12,862 nt of DNA from Burkholderiales bacterium (lineage in GTDB: Bacteria > Pseudomonadota > Gammaproteobacteria > Burkholderiales > SG8-41). The translations under genes and the position numbers were made by a program. Positions 1 to 6,481 of this stretch are shown one piece after another. Below the pieces are notes generated by a model. That model searched no databases, had not been told where the DNA came from, and worked only from the letters and a program-made list of their open reading frames with translations. The stretch's first letter is position 1; every line of letters begins with the position of its first letter. The stretch covers positions 1 through 12,862 of the forward strand of contig SYEN01000281.1 of the NCBI GenBank assembly GCA_005800795.1, read 5' to 3'.

Positions 1-1349
1 CTCATCATCAGTTGATGCGGCTGCGCGGGGACGGGGTAGCCCGCGCTCGTACCCCCGTGTTCTGGCTTACCCGCATTTATCGGAGCCGCTTGCGTGCCCT
101 TCAAGCGCAACGCCAGCCGCTGACGCACGCCGAATCGATGTTGCTCATCAATGATCGCCAGCCCCAGCTTGTTGAACACCACATCGTCTTCAAACAGCGC
201 GTGAGTGCCCACCACCACCGCAATGCTCCCCACCGACACTTCTGTAAGCAATTGTTTTTTAACAGATTTTTTTGTGCTGCCCGATAGCCATGCCACCGTC
301 AGTCCCAGCGTTTCGAGCCATGCCGAAAACTTGCGGTAATGCTGCTCGGCGAGAATTTCCGTCGGCGCCATCAGCGCCACCTGATAGCTGTTTTCCACAC
401 ACTGCAAAGCGGCAATCGCGGCGACGATGGTTTTTCCGCTGCCGACATCACCTTGCAGCAGGCGCTGCATCGGGTGCAGCCGGGTGAGATCGTCGCGAAT
501 CTGCGCCACGGCGCGCTGCTGCGCCTGCGTGAGTTCAAACGGCAAATTCTTTAGCAAGCGGCTTACCAACGTTCCGCGCACGTGCAAGGCGGGCGCGCCC
601 ACGCCGCGCCGCCGCTCCTGATGCACCCGCATGGACAGTTGCTGTGCCAGCAGCTCGTCAAACTTCATACGCCGCCACACCGGGTGCGTGCGATCCTGCA
701 ACGCCTGTTGTGAAACCTCCGGCGACGGGTTGTGCAGAAAAAATACCGCGTCGCGGAATTTCGGCAGCCGCTGATGGCGGATCAATGCTTCAGGCAATGT
801 GTCGTCGAGTTTCTCCGATGCCATGGCGCGTGCGATCAGCTTGCGCAGCGTGTCCTGCCCCAGGCCCGCCGTGGTGGAATACACCGGCGTCAACGCCTCA
901 GCCACCGGTGCGCCGGGCTGCACCACGCGATAGCGCGGATGCACCATCTCTGCGCCGAAAAAGCCCTGGCGGATTTCGCCAAAGGCGCGCACGCGCACAC
1001 CGGGCGCGAATTGCTTCACCTGACTGCCGTAGAAATTTAAAAACCGCAGCGTCACGTTCCCGCTGCTGTCTTCAAGATGGCAAACGAGCTGGCGGCGCGG
1101 ACGATACTTGATGTCCGTTTCAGCGACAGTGGCTTCAATCAGCACATCGCGGCCGGCGGGCGCATCCTTGACCGGATACAGATGCGTTTCGTCGTCGTAG
1201 CGCAGCGGCAAGTGCAGCACCAGATCGAACCTGCTGCTGATGTTTAGCCGGGCGAGCTTGTCGAGCGTGGGTTTACTGAGGCCGGCGAGTGAGGCATGAG
1301 GCGCGGGATGCGAGGTGGCCGCCTTTGCCGTTTTACCATCCCCTTTCAC
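1..1349 (-). CDS. recG: ATP-dependent DNA helicase RecG, N-terminal two thirds (cut by window edge)
   Basis: RecG remodels stalled replication forks and Holliday junctions. About 449 codons are visible of a usual ~680-700. Seen: the N-terminal wedge region (LHLPLRYDDETHLYP around residues 45-59), a Q-type motif (FELTQAQ, ~271), Walker A GDVGSGKT (~300-307), APTEILAEQH (~328-337) and the RecG form of motif II, DEQHRFGV (~401-408). The reading stops at the window edge in PHQLMM, just before the expected motif III. About 23 extra residues, rich in Gly, Pro and Ala, lie between the DEQH motif and PHQLMM. No ATG is in frame upstream of the conserved N-terminus; the GTG at 1347-1349 is the best start and leaves an in-frame TGA just upstream. 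It lies 24 bases after ridA, so the two are probably co-transcribed. Family certain; exact start less so. Confidence 0.93.
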   Translation of the reverse strand, partial: MKGDGKTAKAATSHPAPHASLAGLSKPTLDKLARLNISSRFDLVLHLPLRYDDETHLYPVKDAPAGRDVLIEATVAETDIKYRPRRQLVCHLEDSSGNVTLRFLNFYGSQVKQFAPGVRVRAFGEIRQGFFGAEMVHPRYRVVQPGAPVAEALTPVYSTTAGLGQDTLRKLIARAMASEKLDDTLPEALIRHQRLPKFRDAVFFLHNPSPEVSQQALQDRTHPVWRRMKFDELLAQQLSMRVHQERRRGVGAPALHVRGTLVSRLLKNLPFELTQAQQRAVAQIRDDLTRLHPMQRLLQGDVGSGKTIVAAIAALQCVENSYQVALMAPTEILAEQHYRKFSAWLETLGLTVAWLSGSTKKSVKKQLLTEVSVGSIAVVVGTHALFEDDVVFNKLGLAIIDEQHRFGVRQRLALRLKGTQAAPINAGKPEHGGTSAGYPVPAQPHQLMM

Positions 1350-1379
1350 GATTCACTTTTCACTGTTCACGTTTCACGG
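1345..1379. repeat. Heptameric tandem repeat TTCACNN, five copies
   Basis: TTCAC occurs at 1345, 1352, 1359, 1366 and 1373, exactly seven bases apart, with two variable bases between copies. On the minus strand it reads GTGAANN. One copy provides the TGA stop of ridA (1374-1376) and the last one the proposed GTG start of recG (1347-1349). The array therefore fills the whole junction between the two genes. Confidence 0.85.
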
Positions 1380-1754
1380 CAACACCATCACCGCATCCAC
1401 TTCCACCAGTGCATCACGCGGCAGACACGCCACGCCAATCGCCGCGCGCGCGGGATACGGCTCTTCGAGGTACGTCGCCATGATTTCGTTCACTTTCGCA
1501 AAGTGCTTGAGATCGGTGAGATACACGGTAAAACGCACCACGTCATTAAGCGATCCGCCGGCGGCCTCCGCCACGGCATTCAGGTTATCGAACACGCGTC
1601 GGATTTGCGCGTCAATGCCCTTCACCATTTGCAGGGTCGTCGGATCCAGCCCGATCTGGCCGGAAAGATAAATCGTGTTGCCCGTGCGCACGGCTTGCGA
1701 ATACGTGCCGATGGCCTTGGGGGCGTGGTTGGTGTGGATGATTTTTTTGGGCAT
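1374..1754 (-). CDS. ridA: RidA family reactive enamine/imine deaminase
   Basis: RidA hydrolyses reactive 2-aminoacrylate and related enamines and imines released by PLP enzymes, protecting cytosolic enzymes from damage. The 126-residue length is that of the family. Seen: N-terminal HAPKAIGTYSQAV, the central YLSGQIGLDP, the VRFTVYLTDL strand, and EEPYPARAAIGVACLP near the C-terminus. The Arg in YPARA corresponds to the conserved substrate-carboxylate-binding Arg (Arg105 in E. coli RidA). The ATG at 1752-1754 is the only sensible start; its ribosome binding site is weak. It is followed closely by recG, a pairing common in betaproteobacteria. In many relatives spoT precedes ridA; here an acyl-CoA dehydrogenase operon does. 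Confidence 0.95.
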   Translation of the reverse strand: MPKKIIHTNHAPKAIGTYSQAVRTGNTIYLSGQIGLDPTTLQMVKGIDAQIRRVFDNLNAVAEAAGGSLNDVVRFTVYLTDLKHFAKVNEIMATYLEEPYPARAAIGVACLPRDALVEVDAVMVLP

Positions 1755-1872
1755 GGCTGATCTATGCAGGCAGTAACCAATCCAAGGCGATCATCACCCA
1801 AAAAATCCGCGCGCTGCTAGAAGGCTTAAAATATTCAATAAAAACACATACTTGAAGCGTTTTACGCACAAC
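1755..1872. other. Intergenic region between acyl-CoA dehydrogenase and ridA
   Basis: A 118-base stretch on the transcribed minus strand, AT-rich in its upstream part. It must hold either the ridA promoter or only a spacer. I see no convincing -35/-10 pair and no hairpin with a T-tract, so I assign no site. Confidence 0.5.
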
Positions 1873-3045
1873 CTAATTGGGCAATTGCAACACGTACTTC
1901 GATAAAATATTGCGCTGTATCTCGTTCGAGCCGCCATATATCGTGCCAGGGCGTGAGGTGTAGAACGGCGTCATCAGATCGATCTTTTCATCGGCCAGCA
2001 TGACTTCGTCGGCGTAGGCGCCGTACTCTGCGCCCGCTTCCAGCAGCAGCTCGGCGAGCTTCTGATAGGTGTCCATGGCGAACACTTTCAGCATCGAAAT
2101 ATCTGGCCCCAGAGCTTCGCTACGCCGCGCCTTGTCGACGTAGCGCTGATACAGCGAACCCAAATCGTTCAGATCCATTTTGAGTTGCGTGTAGCGATCG
2201 ACGAAGCCGGGGTCGTCAAAGAGTTTTTGCGCGCGTGCCAGCGTATCGAGTTGCTCGAAGGCTTGCAGCGGGCGGCGCGGGCTGCCGATGTTGAGCCGCT
2301 CGAAAGTCAGCAGGCCCTTCGCGATCGTCCAGCCTTCGTTCAATTTGCCGACGAGGTTGTCCTTGTGCGTGCACACGTTGTCGAAAAACACCTGGCAGAA
2401 TTCTTCGTGCCCCGCGATATTGCGGATGGTGCGAAAGGTGATGCCCGGTGTTTTCATGTCCACCAGCAAAAAGCTGATGCCGCGCTGCTGCTTTACCGCC
2501 TTATCGGTGCGCACCAGCACGTAAATGTTGGTTGCGTGATGCGCCATTGACGTCCAGATTTTGCTGCCGTTAATGACGTAGTGATCGCCGTCGAGCACGG
2601 CCTCGGTGCGCAAACTGGCAAGATCGCTGCCTGCGTTCGGTTCCGAGTAGCCCTGACACCACACGTTGTCGCCTGACAGAATTTTCGGCAGATACTGAGC
2701 CCGCTGCGCCTCGTTGCCGAAGCGGATCAGCGTCGGCCCCACCATGGTGACACCCTGATCAGGCATGCGTCCGATGCCAGCGCGCTCGGTTTCTTCCCAG
2801 TAAATAATCAGTTTGCCGGGTTCAAGACCCATGCCGCCGTGCTCCACCGGCCAGTTGGGCGCGAGCCAGCCTTTTTTTGACAGCGACAACCACCAGGGTT
2901 TGCTCTCTACCCATGACAATCGGCGCGGCAAAAAGCGCAGATTTTCGGGATATTCATTCTCAAAAAATGCGCGCGCTTCCCGGCGGAAGGCTTCATCGTC
3001 CATCGCGTTGTAATCCACTTTGGCTGCGGTTGCGGCGGCGTTCAT
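1873..3045 (-). CDS. Acyl-CoA dehydrogenase family protein, large/catalytic subunit type
   Basis: FAD-dependent alpha,beta-dehydrogenation of an acyl-CoA; 390 residues. Seen: the FAD/substrate segment QGYSEPNAGSDLASLRTEA (~131-149), NGSKIWTS (~159-166) and the C-terminal GTIYGGSNEIQRNIL (~367-381). The MCAD catalytic Glu (in IYEGT) is Gly here (Y370-G371-G372). Glu249 in LLTFERLNIG sits where isovaleryl-CoA and long-chain dehydrogenases carry their catalytic Glu, so it is the likely base. The Trp-rich N-terminus (WWLSLSKKGWLAPNWPVEHGG) resembles PimC/FadE-type subunits that form heterotetramers with a small partner. It starts one base after the stop of the upstream partner gene, with AAGGAG (complement of 3055-3060) 9 bases ahead of the ATG. 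The acyl substrate cannot be told; a dicarboxylyl-, steroid- or terpene-derived acyl-CoA is typical of such pairs. Confidence 0.93.
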   Translation of the reverse strand: MNAAATAAKVDYNAMDDEAFRREARAFFENEYPENLRFLPRRLSWVESKPWWLSLSKKGWLAPNWPVEHGGMGLEPGKLIIYWEETERAGIGRMPDQGVTMVGPTLIRFGNEAQRAQYLPKILSGDNVWCQGYSEPNAGSDLASLRTEAVLDGDHYVINGSKIWTSMAHHATNIYVLVRTDKAVKQQRGISFLLVDMKTPGITFRTIRNIAGHEEFCQVFFDNVCTHKDNLVGKLNEGWTIAKGLLTFERLNIGSPRRPLQAFEQLDTLARAQKLFDDPGFVDRYTQLKMDLNDLGSLYQRYVDKARRSEALGPDISMLKVFAMDTYQKLAELLLEAGAEYGAYADEVMLADEKIDLMTPFYTSRPGTIYGGSNEIQRNILSKYVLQLPN

Positions 3046-3046
3046 A

Positions 3047-4183
3047 TCACAGTGCTCCTTCGAGAATTTCGGTTTTGGCGTAGCGGCGGCGGTGCGTGTG
3101 GCCGTTGCCCAGCCACGCCGCCAGCGTCATCGCACGTTTGACGTACAGCCCCACGTCGCAGTCTTCGGTATAGCCGATGGCGCCGTGCATCTGAATGGAC
3201 TGGCGCGTAATCAGCAGCGCGGCATCGGCGCAGCGCGCCTTGATGCGGCTGGCGGCAGCGCTGCGGGTTTTGGCATCAGGCTCGCCATCCAGCACCGCAA
3301 GACAATCGCCAAGCACCGCCGAGGACAATTCCTGCTGAATGTAAAGATCGACCGCGCGATGCTGCAAGGCCTGAAAACTGCCAATGGCTTTGCCGAACTG
3401 CACGCGGGTTTTCAGGTACTCGAGCGTGATTTCCAGCGAACGGCTCATGATGCCGCAAAGCTCCGCGCCGATGATGGCGCTCGCATGGTCGATGGCGCGC
3501 GCGAGCGATCCCGCGGCGATGTCGCCGCTGTTGATGATGTGGGTTTTGGGCACGCTGACGTTGGCGAGCGTCAGTGTCGCGGCCTGACGGTTGTCAGCGA
3601 GCCGGTCGAACTGTACTGTTGCGCCGGCCGTGTCACGCGGTATCCACAGCAGTTGCATGCCGTGGGCCGATTTTGCAGAGACGATAAAACCCTCTGCGCT
3701 GGTTGCGCCCATGATGAAACGCTTGCTGCCGTTCACGCGAAAGCCGTCGCCGGCGGGCGTGGCCTGTACATTGATATTGTTGACATCGAGCGAGCCGGCT
3801 TCCTCCTGCCACGCCACGGCCGGCAACATCTCACCCGACACCAGCCCTTCGAGCAGCTTGCTTTTGAGCGTGTCGTTGTTGCTGTCGGCCAGCACGCGCG
3901 CGGCCAGTACGGCGGCGGCGGTCAGTGGCTCCGGCACCAGCGCGCGCGCAAGGCCCTGTGCGACGATGGCCATGTCGCCGAGCTTCAAGCCCATTCCGCC
4001 GCACGCTTCGGGCGCCAGTACTCCCAGCCAGCCGAGCTCGGCCATTTGCGTCCACACCGCGCGGTCGCACTCGGCATTGGTGTCGCGCAGCTTGCGCACC
4101 CGCGCGAGGTCCACGCCACGCGCAAAATTCGTGACGCTGTTTGACAGCATCGAACGGTGTTCATTGAGATCGGCTTGAGCCAT
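3047..4183 (-). CDS. Acyl-CoA dehydrogenase family protein, small/partner subunit type
   Basis: A divergent acyl-CoA dehydrogenase fold, 378 residues, first gene of a two-gene operon with the subunit downstream. Seen: GWLGVLAPEACGGMGL (~51-66), NGSKRFIMGA (~151-160), YLKTRVQFGKAIGSFQALQH (~256-275, the conserved R..FG..i..fQ signature) and QMHGAIGYTED (~331-341). The ATG at 4181-4183 is chosen because GGAG (complement of 4190-4193) lies 6 bases upstream; a TTG seven codons earlier has no such site. The ends of the two genes are separated by a single base, implying translational coupling and fixed stoichiometry. PimD- and FadE-like small subunits usually lack the catalytic Glu but complete an FAD-binding site. 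Substrate unknown. Confidence 0.92.
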   Translation of the reverse strand: MAQADLNEHRSMLSNSVTNFARGVDLARVRKLRDTNAECDRAVWTQMAELGWLGVLAPEACGGMGLKLGDMAIVAQGLARALVPEPLTAAAVLAARVLADSNNDTLKSKLLEGLVSGEMLPAVAWQEEAGSLDVNNINVQATPAGDGFRVNGSKRFIMGATSAEGFIVSAKSAHGMQLLWIPRDTAGATVQFDRLADNRQAATLTLANVSVPKTHIINSGDIAAGSLARAIDHASAIIGAELCGIMSRSLEITLEYLKTRVQFGKAIGSFQALQHRAVDLYIQQELSSAVLGDCLAVLDGEPDAKTRSAAASRIKARCADAALLITRQSIQMHGAIGYTEDCDVGLYVKRAMTLAAWLGNGHTHRRRYAKTEILEGAL

Positions 4184-4262
4184 GCAAAACTCCAAATAAA
4201 TCAATTAAAACATGTACTTAAAGAATAATGGCGGCGCAAGGCAAAAGCCGCGTCGCGGGGTG

Positions 4263-4275
4263 GTTACACTGTAAC
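4263..4275. promoter_or_regulatory. Palindromic operator candidate GTTACACTGTAAC
   Basis: Two perfect 6-base arms (GTTACA / TGTAAC) flank one central base, in the divergent region between the acyl-CoA dehydrogenase operon and the DUF1993 gene. It ends three bases before a TATAAT, inside the space where RNA polymerase must bind. The size and symmetry suit a TetR-family repressor, but no regulator gene lies in the window, so the protein is unknown. Confidence 0.5.
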
Positions 4276-4278
4276 GAA

Positions 4279-4284
4279 TATAAT
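4279..4284 (+). promoter_or_regulatory. Probable -10 element TATAAT for the DUF1993 gene
   Basis: A perfect consensus hexamer 58 bases upstream of the DUF1993 start codon, in an otherwise GC-rich stretch. No good -35 hexamer exists 16-18 bases upstream (about 4256-4261 reads CGGGGT), so the promoter may need an activator or be controlled through the adjacent palindrome. Confidence 0.5.
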
Positions 4285-4342
4285 CGCGCGGCTCAATACC
4301 TGAGCACCAGAGTCGCCAAGCCTTCACTCAATCAAGGAACCC

Positions 4343-4852
4343 ATGAACATCTCAATGTACAACGCGTCCATCCCGGTCATGACCAAAATACTGGGCAATC
4401 TCGAAACCATCCTCGACAAGGCCATCGCGCACGCAGCCGCGCGCAAGATCGACGACGCGGCGTTCGTTGAAGCGCGCCTGTTCCCGGACATGTTCACCTT
4501 CGCGCGCCAGATCCGCGTCGCCACCGACATGGCCAAGGGCGCGGGCGCGCGGCTTGCCGGCGTGGAAATTCCCAAATTCGAGGATAACGAAAAATCGTTG
4601 CCCGAACTGAAAGCGCGCGTGGGCAAAGCCGTCGCTTTCCTGAAGACGCTGACTTCCGCACAAATCGACGGTAGCGAAGGCAAGGCCATCACGCTGACCG
4701 CGGGCAAGAACACCTTCAACTTCAACGGGCTGGATTATTTGAATGCGTGGGTGCTGCCGAATTTTTATTTTCATGTGACTACGGCGTACAACCTGCTGCG
4801 GCACGGCGGGGTGGAGATTGGAAAAATGGATTTTTTGGGGAAAGTGCAGTAG
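4343..4852 (+). CDS. DUF1993 family protein (DinB-like helical bundle)
   Basis: A 169-residue soluble protein. It matches DUF1993 along its length: N-terminal SMYNASIPVMTKILGNLETI, RLFPDMFTFARQIRVATDMAKG (~46-67), and the C-terminal LPNFYFHVTTAYNLLRHGGV (~137-156) ending in KMDFLG. The family is uncharacterised; its members resemble DinB/YfiT four-helix bundles, some of which bind metal or thiols, and His residues near the C-terminus could take part. The ATG at 4343 has AAGGA about 7 bases upstream. A TATAAT and a palindrome lie upstream. The radical SAM gene follows after 39 bases in the same direction, so transcription may read through, but a functional link is not evident. Confidence 0.9.
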   Translation: MNISMYNASIPVMTKILGNLETILDKAIAHAAARKIDDAAFVEARLFPDMFTFARQIRVATDMAKGAGARLAGVEIPKFEDNEKSLPELKARVGKAVAFLKTLTSAQIDGSEGKAITLTAGKNTFNFNGLDYLNAWVLPNFYFHVTTAYNLLRHGGVEIGKMDFLGKVQ

Positions 4853-4891
4853 CCACTGGGCGAGCACCCGCAGGTTGCACGCGCGCCGTTC

Positions 4892-6133
4892 ATGACTATG
4901 CGCCCGCTGGTCGTGCTGTGGCGTGTGAGCGAACGCTGTAATCTGGCGTGCGCGTTTTGTGCCTATGACCGCACCGTCGCGCGTCCGCGACGGGAGGTCA
5001 GCGCGGCGGTCGTGCTGGCGTTCGGCGAAACCCTGGGGCGCTGGCGGCGTGAATCGGGGCTCCCCGTGCTCGTCAGTTGGCTGGGTGGCGAGCCACTGCT
5101 TTGAGGACCATTGGCAGAAGTGTCTCGCGCCTACCGCCTGCGGCATGATCTGGGTTTGAGCCTTACCACCAATGGCACGCGCCTGCATCACTCCGATGTG
5201 CGTGCATTGCTTGTCGAGCACTATGCGGAAATCACCATCAGTGTCGATGGCGATGGCGCAGCGCACGACAAATTGCGCGGCAAGCCCGGGTTGTACGATG
5301 CGCTTGCCCGAGCGGTCAAACGGCTTGCGGCGGACAAACGGGCCGCCGGCAAAGGCCCACGACTGCGTGCAAACGTGGTGCTGATGCGGCACACCATCGC
5401 CGGGTTTGCCGGCCTGTGCCGCGATCTCACGGGTTGGGGGATCGAGGAAATCACTTTCAACCAGCTTGGTGGCGCGGACCGGCCCGAGTTTTTCCCGGCG
5501 AATCGCCTGTTGCCGGAGCAGGCACGGGCGTTTTCAGCAAAGCTTCCGGCCCTGCGCCGGGAACTGGCCACTCTTGGCGTGTTGCTGCGCGGCGCGGACA
5601 GTTACCTTGAGCGCATCATCGCCAGTAGCCGTGGCGAGCTGATTGCCCCCCAAGATTGCGCGCCGGGCCGTGATTTTTTGTTTATCGACGAAGCCGGGCG
5701 TATCGCGCCCTGCGCACAGACGCCGCGCGAGTATGGCGTGCCATTGGAAAGCATTGACCGCCCAGCGGCACTTGAGGGCTTGCCGGGCCGGTTCGGCGCA
5801 GTGTTGCGCCAGCGCCGGGCGCTGGCGTGCGCGGATTGCCACAGCACACAGCATCACGGAAAATTTGCGGTAGTTTCACCGCGAAAAACCCTGCCTGCCA
5901 TGCAGCACTCCGGCCCCCCAATTGAGACACTCACCCGGCGGTTGCTCGACACGCCGCCGGACTTTCTGGCCGAGTCGAGTATCGGCGGCCATGGTGTCGT
6001 GCATGTGGATGCGCTGGCAGGCGACATCGAGGCCAAGCTGGGGCTGCGTGTTCCTGCCAGCGAATTGATTCGCTTTTCCGCCACGGACACTGGCGGGCGC
6101 AATCGTCTGGCGCTGGCAATGCTCGCAGCCTGA
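4892..6133 (+). pseudogene. Radical SAM protein with SPASM/twitch-like C-terminus, interrupted by an in-frame TGA
   Basis: Radical SAM enzymes use a [4Fe-4S] cluster and SAM to make a 5'-deoxyadenosyl radical. The first 70 codons hold SERCNLACAFCAYD, a CX3CX2C cluster motif (C16, C20, C23), and the SAM-binding LGGEPLL (64-70). Codon 71 is TGA (5102-5104). The same frame then runs to 6133 without a further stop and carries LTTNGT, ITISVDG, EITFNQLGG and later cysteines (about C256, C274, C313, C316) that suit an auxiliary cluster. Related proteins, as I recall them, read GGEPLLW here, so TGA probably replaces a TGG Trp codon. Read conventionally it gives two ORFs, 4892-5104 (70 aa) and 5111-6133 (340 aa, TTG start). 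The cluster motif is on the short piece, so neither alone should be active. The starts ATG 4892 and ATG 4898 are both possible; the ribosome binding site is weak. Substrate unknown. Confidence 0.8.
5102..5104 (+). other. In-frame TGA within the radical SAM gene
   Basis: TGA stands directly after the codons for GGEPLL, with coding continuing in the same frame on both sides (4892 and 5111 are in phase). A GAGGA (5103-5107) overlaps it, three bases before a TTG (5111), so weak reinitiation is possible. Other genes here use TGG for Trp and TGA as a stop (ridA, the acyl-CoA dehydrogenase small subunit), which rules out a reassigned code. Confidence 0.85.
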
Positions 6134-6175
6134 GCAAGCGCCGATGGGTGGTTTCACCGCGCGGGCATTACCCCC

Positions 6176-6481
6176 GTGCAACTGGTTCGTGCGATTGATG
6201 CAGTGGCAACCGCGTTGTCACCCCGTGCGCCAGCGGCGAGTTTTTCGGCGGATGCCGACCGCCGCGAAGAACTGGTGCGCACGCTGCTAGCCGCGCTCAA
6301 TCACCGGCCTGCGAACGAAACCGTCGTACAGGCGCAAGACCGGCTTGCCAACGTGTCCAGCAGCCAGCGGAACATTGCCGTGACGGCAGCCCGGGGAATC
6401 GCCGAGCGGGCGCGCAAAATCCGTGAAGCGCTGGCACGCAAGGCCGCCGAAGAATCCGCCGACAAAATGTGGCGCGAATGA
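6176..6481 (+). CDS. Small Ala/Arg-rich helical protein, unrecognised
   Basis: I do not recognise this family. The product is about 101 residues, soluble, predicted largely helical, and strongly charged in its C-terminal half (AERARKIREALARKAAEESA). There is no signal peptide, membrane segment, Cys motif or carrier-protein DSL motif. The case for a real gene is context: its TGA stop (6479-6481) overlaps the ATG of the ligase (6478-6480) as ATGA, a standard coupling arrangement. It begins 42 bases after the radical SAM stop. The start is uncertain: GTG 6176 has no clear ribosome binding site, and the frame stays open back to the radical SAM TGA at 6131-6133. It may be a partner or adaptor of the enzymes on either side. 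Confidence 0.6.
   Translation: MQLVRAIDAVATALSPRAPAASFSADADRREELVRTLLAALNHRPANETVVQAQDRLANVSSSQRNIAVTAARGIAERARKIREALARKAAEESADKMWRE

Noticed and set aside
3020..4144. A 374-codon plus-strand open frame opposite the acyl-CoA dehydrogenase small subunit
   Set aside because: It is antisense to a gene with clear family motifs; the composition (many Arg, Ala, His, Gly) is that of a GC-rich shadow frame.
4231..4251. GCGGC/GCCGC inverted repeat with 11-base loop as a terminator
   Set aside because: It lies between divergent starts, not gene ends, and has no T-tract.
5102..5160. TGA as a selenocysteine codon
   Set aside because: The position seems to be Trp in relatives rather than Cys, and I see no convincing bacterial SECIS hairpin just downstream.
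4352..5392. A 346-codon minus-strand open frame opposite the DUF1993 and radical SAM genes
   Set aside because: It spans two recognised plus-strand genes and shows no domain; it is a shadow.
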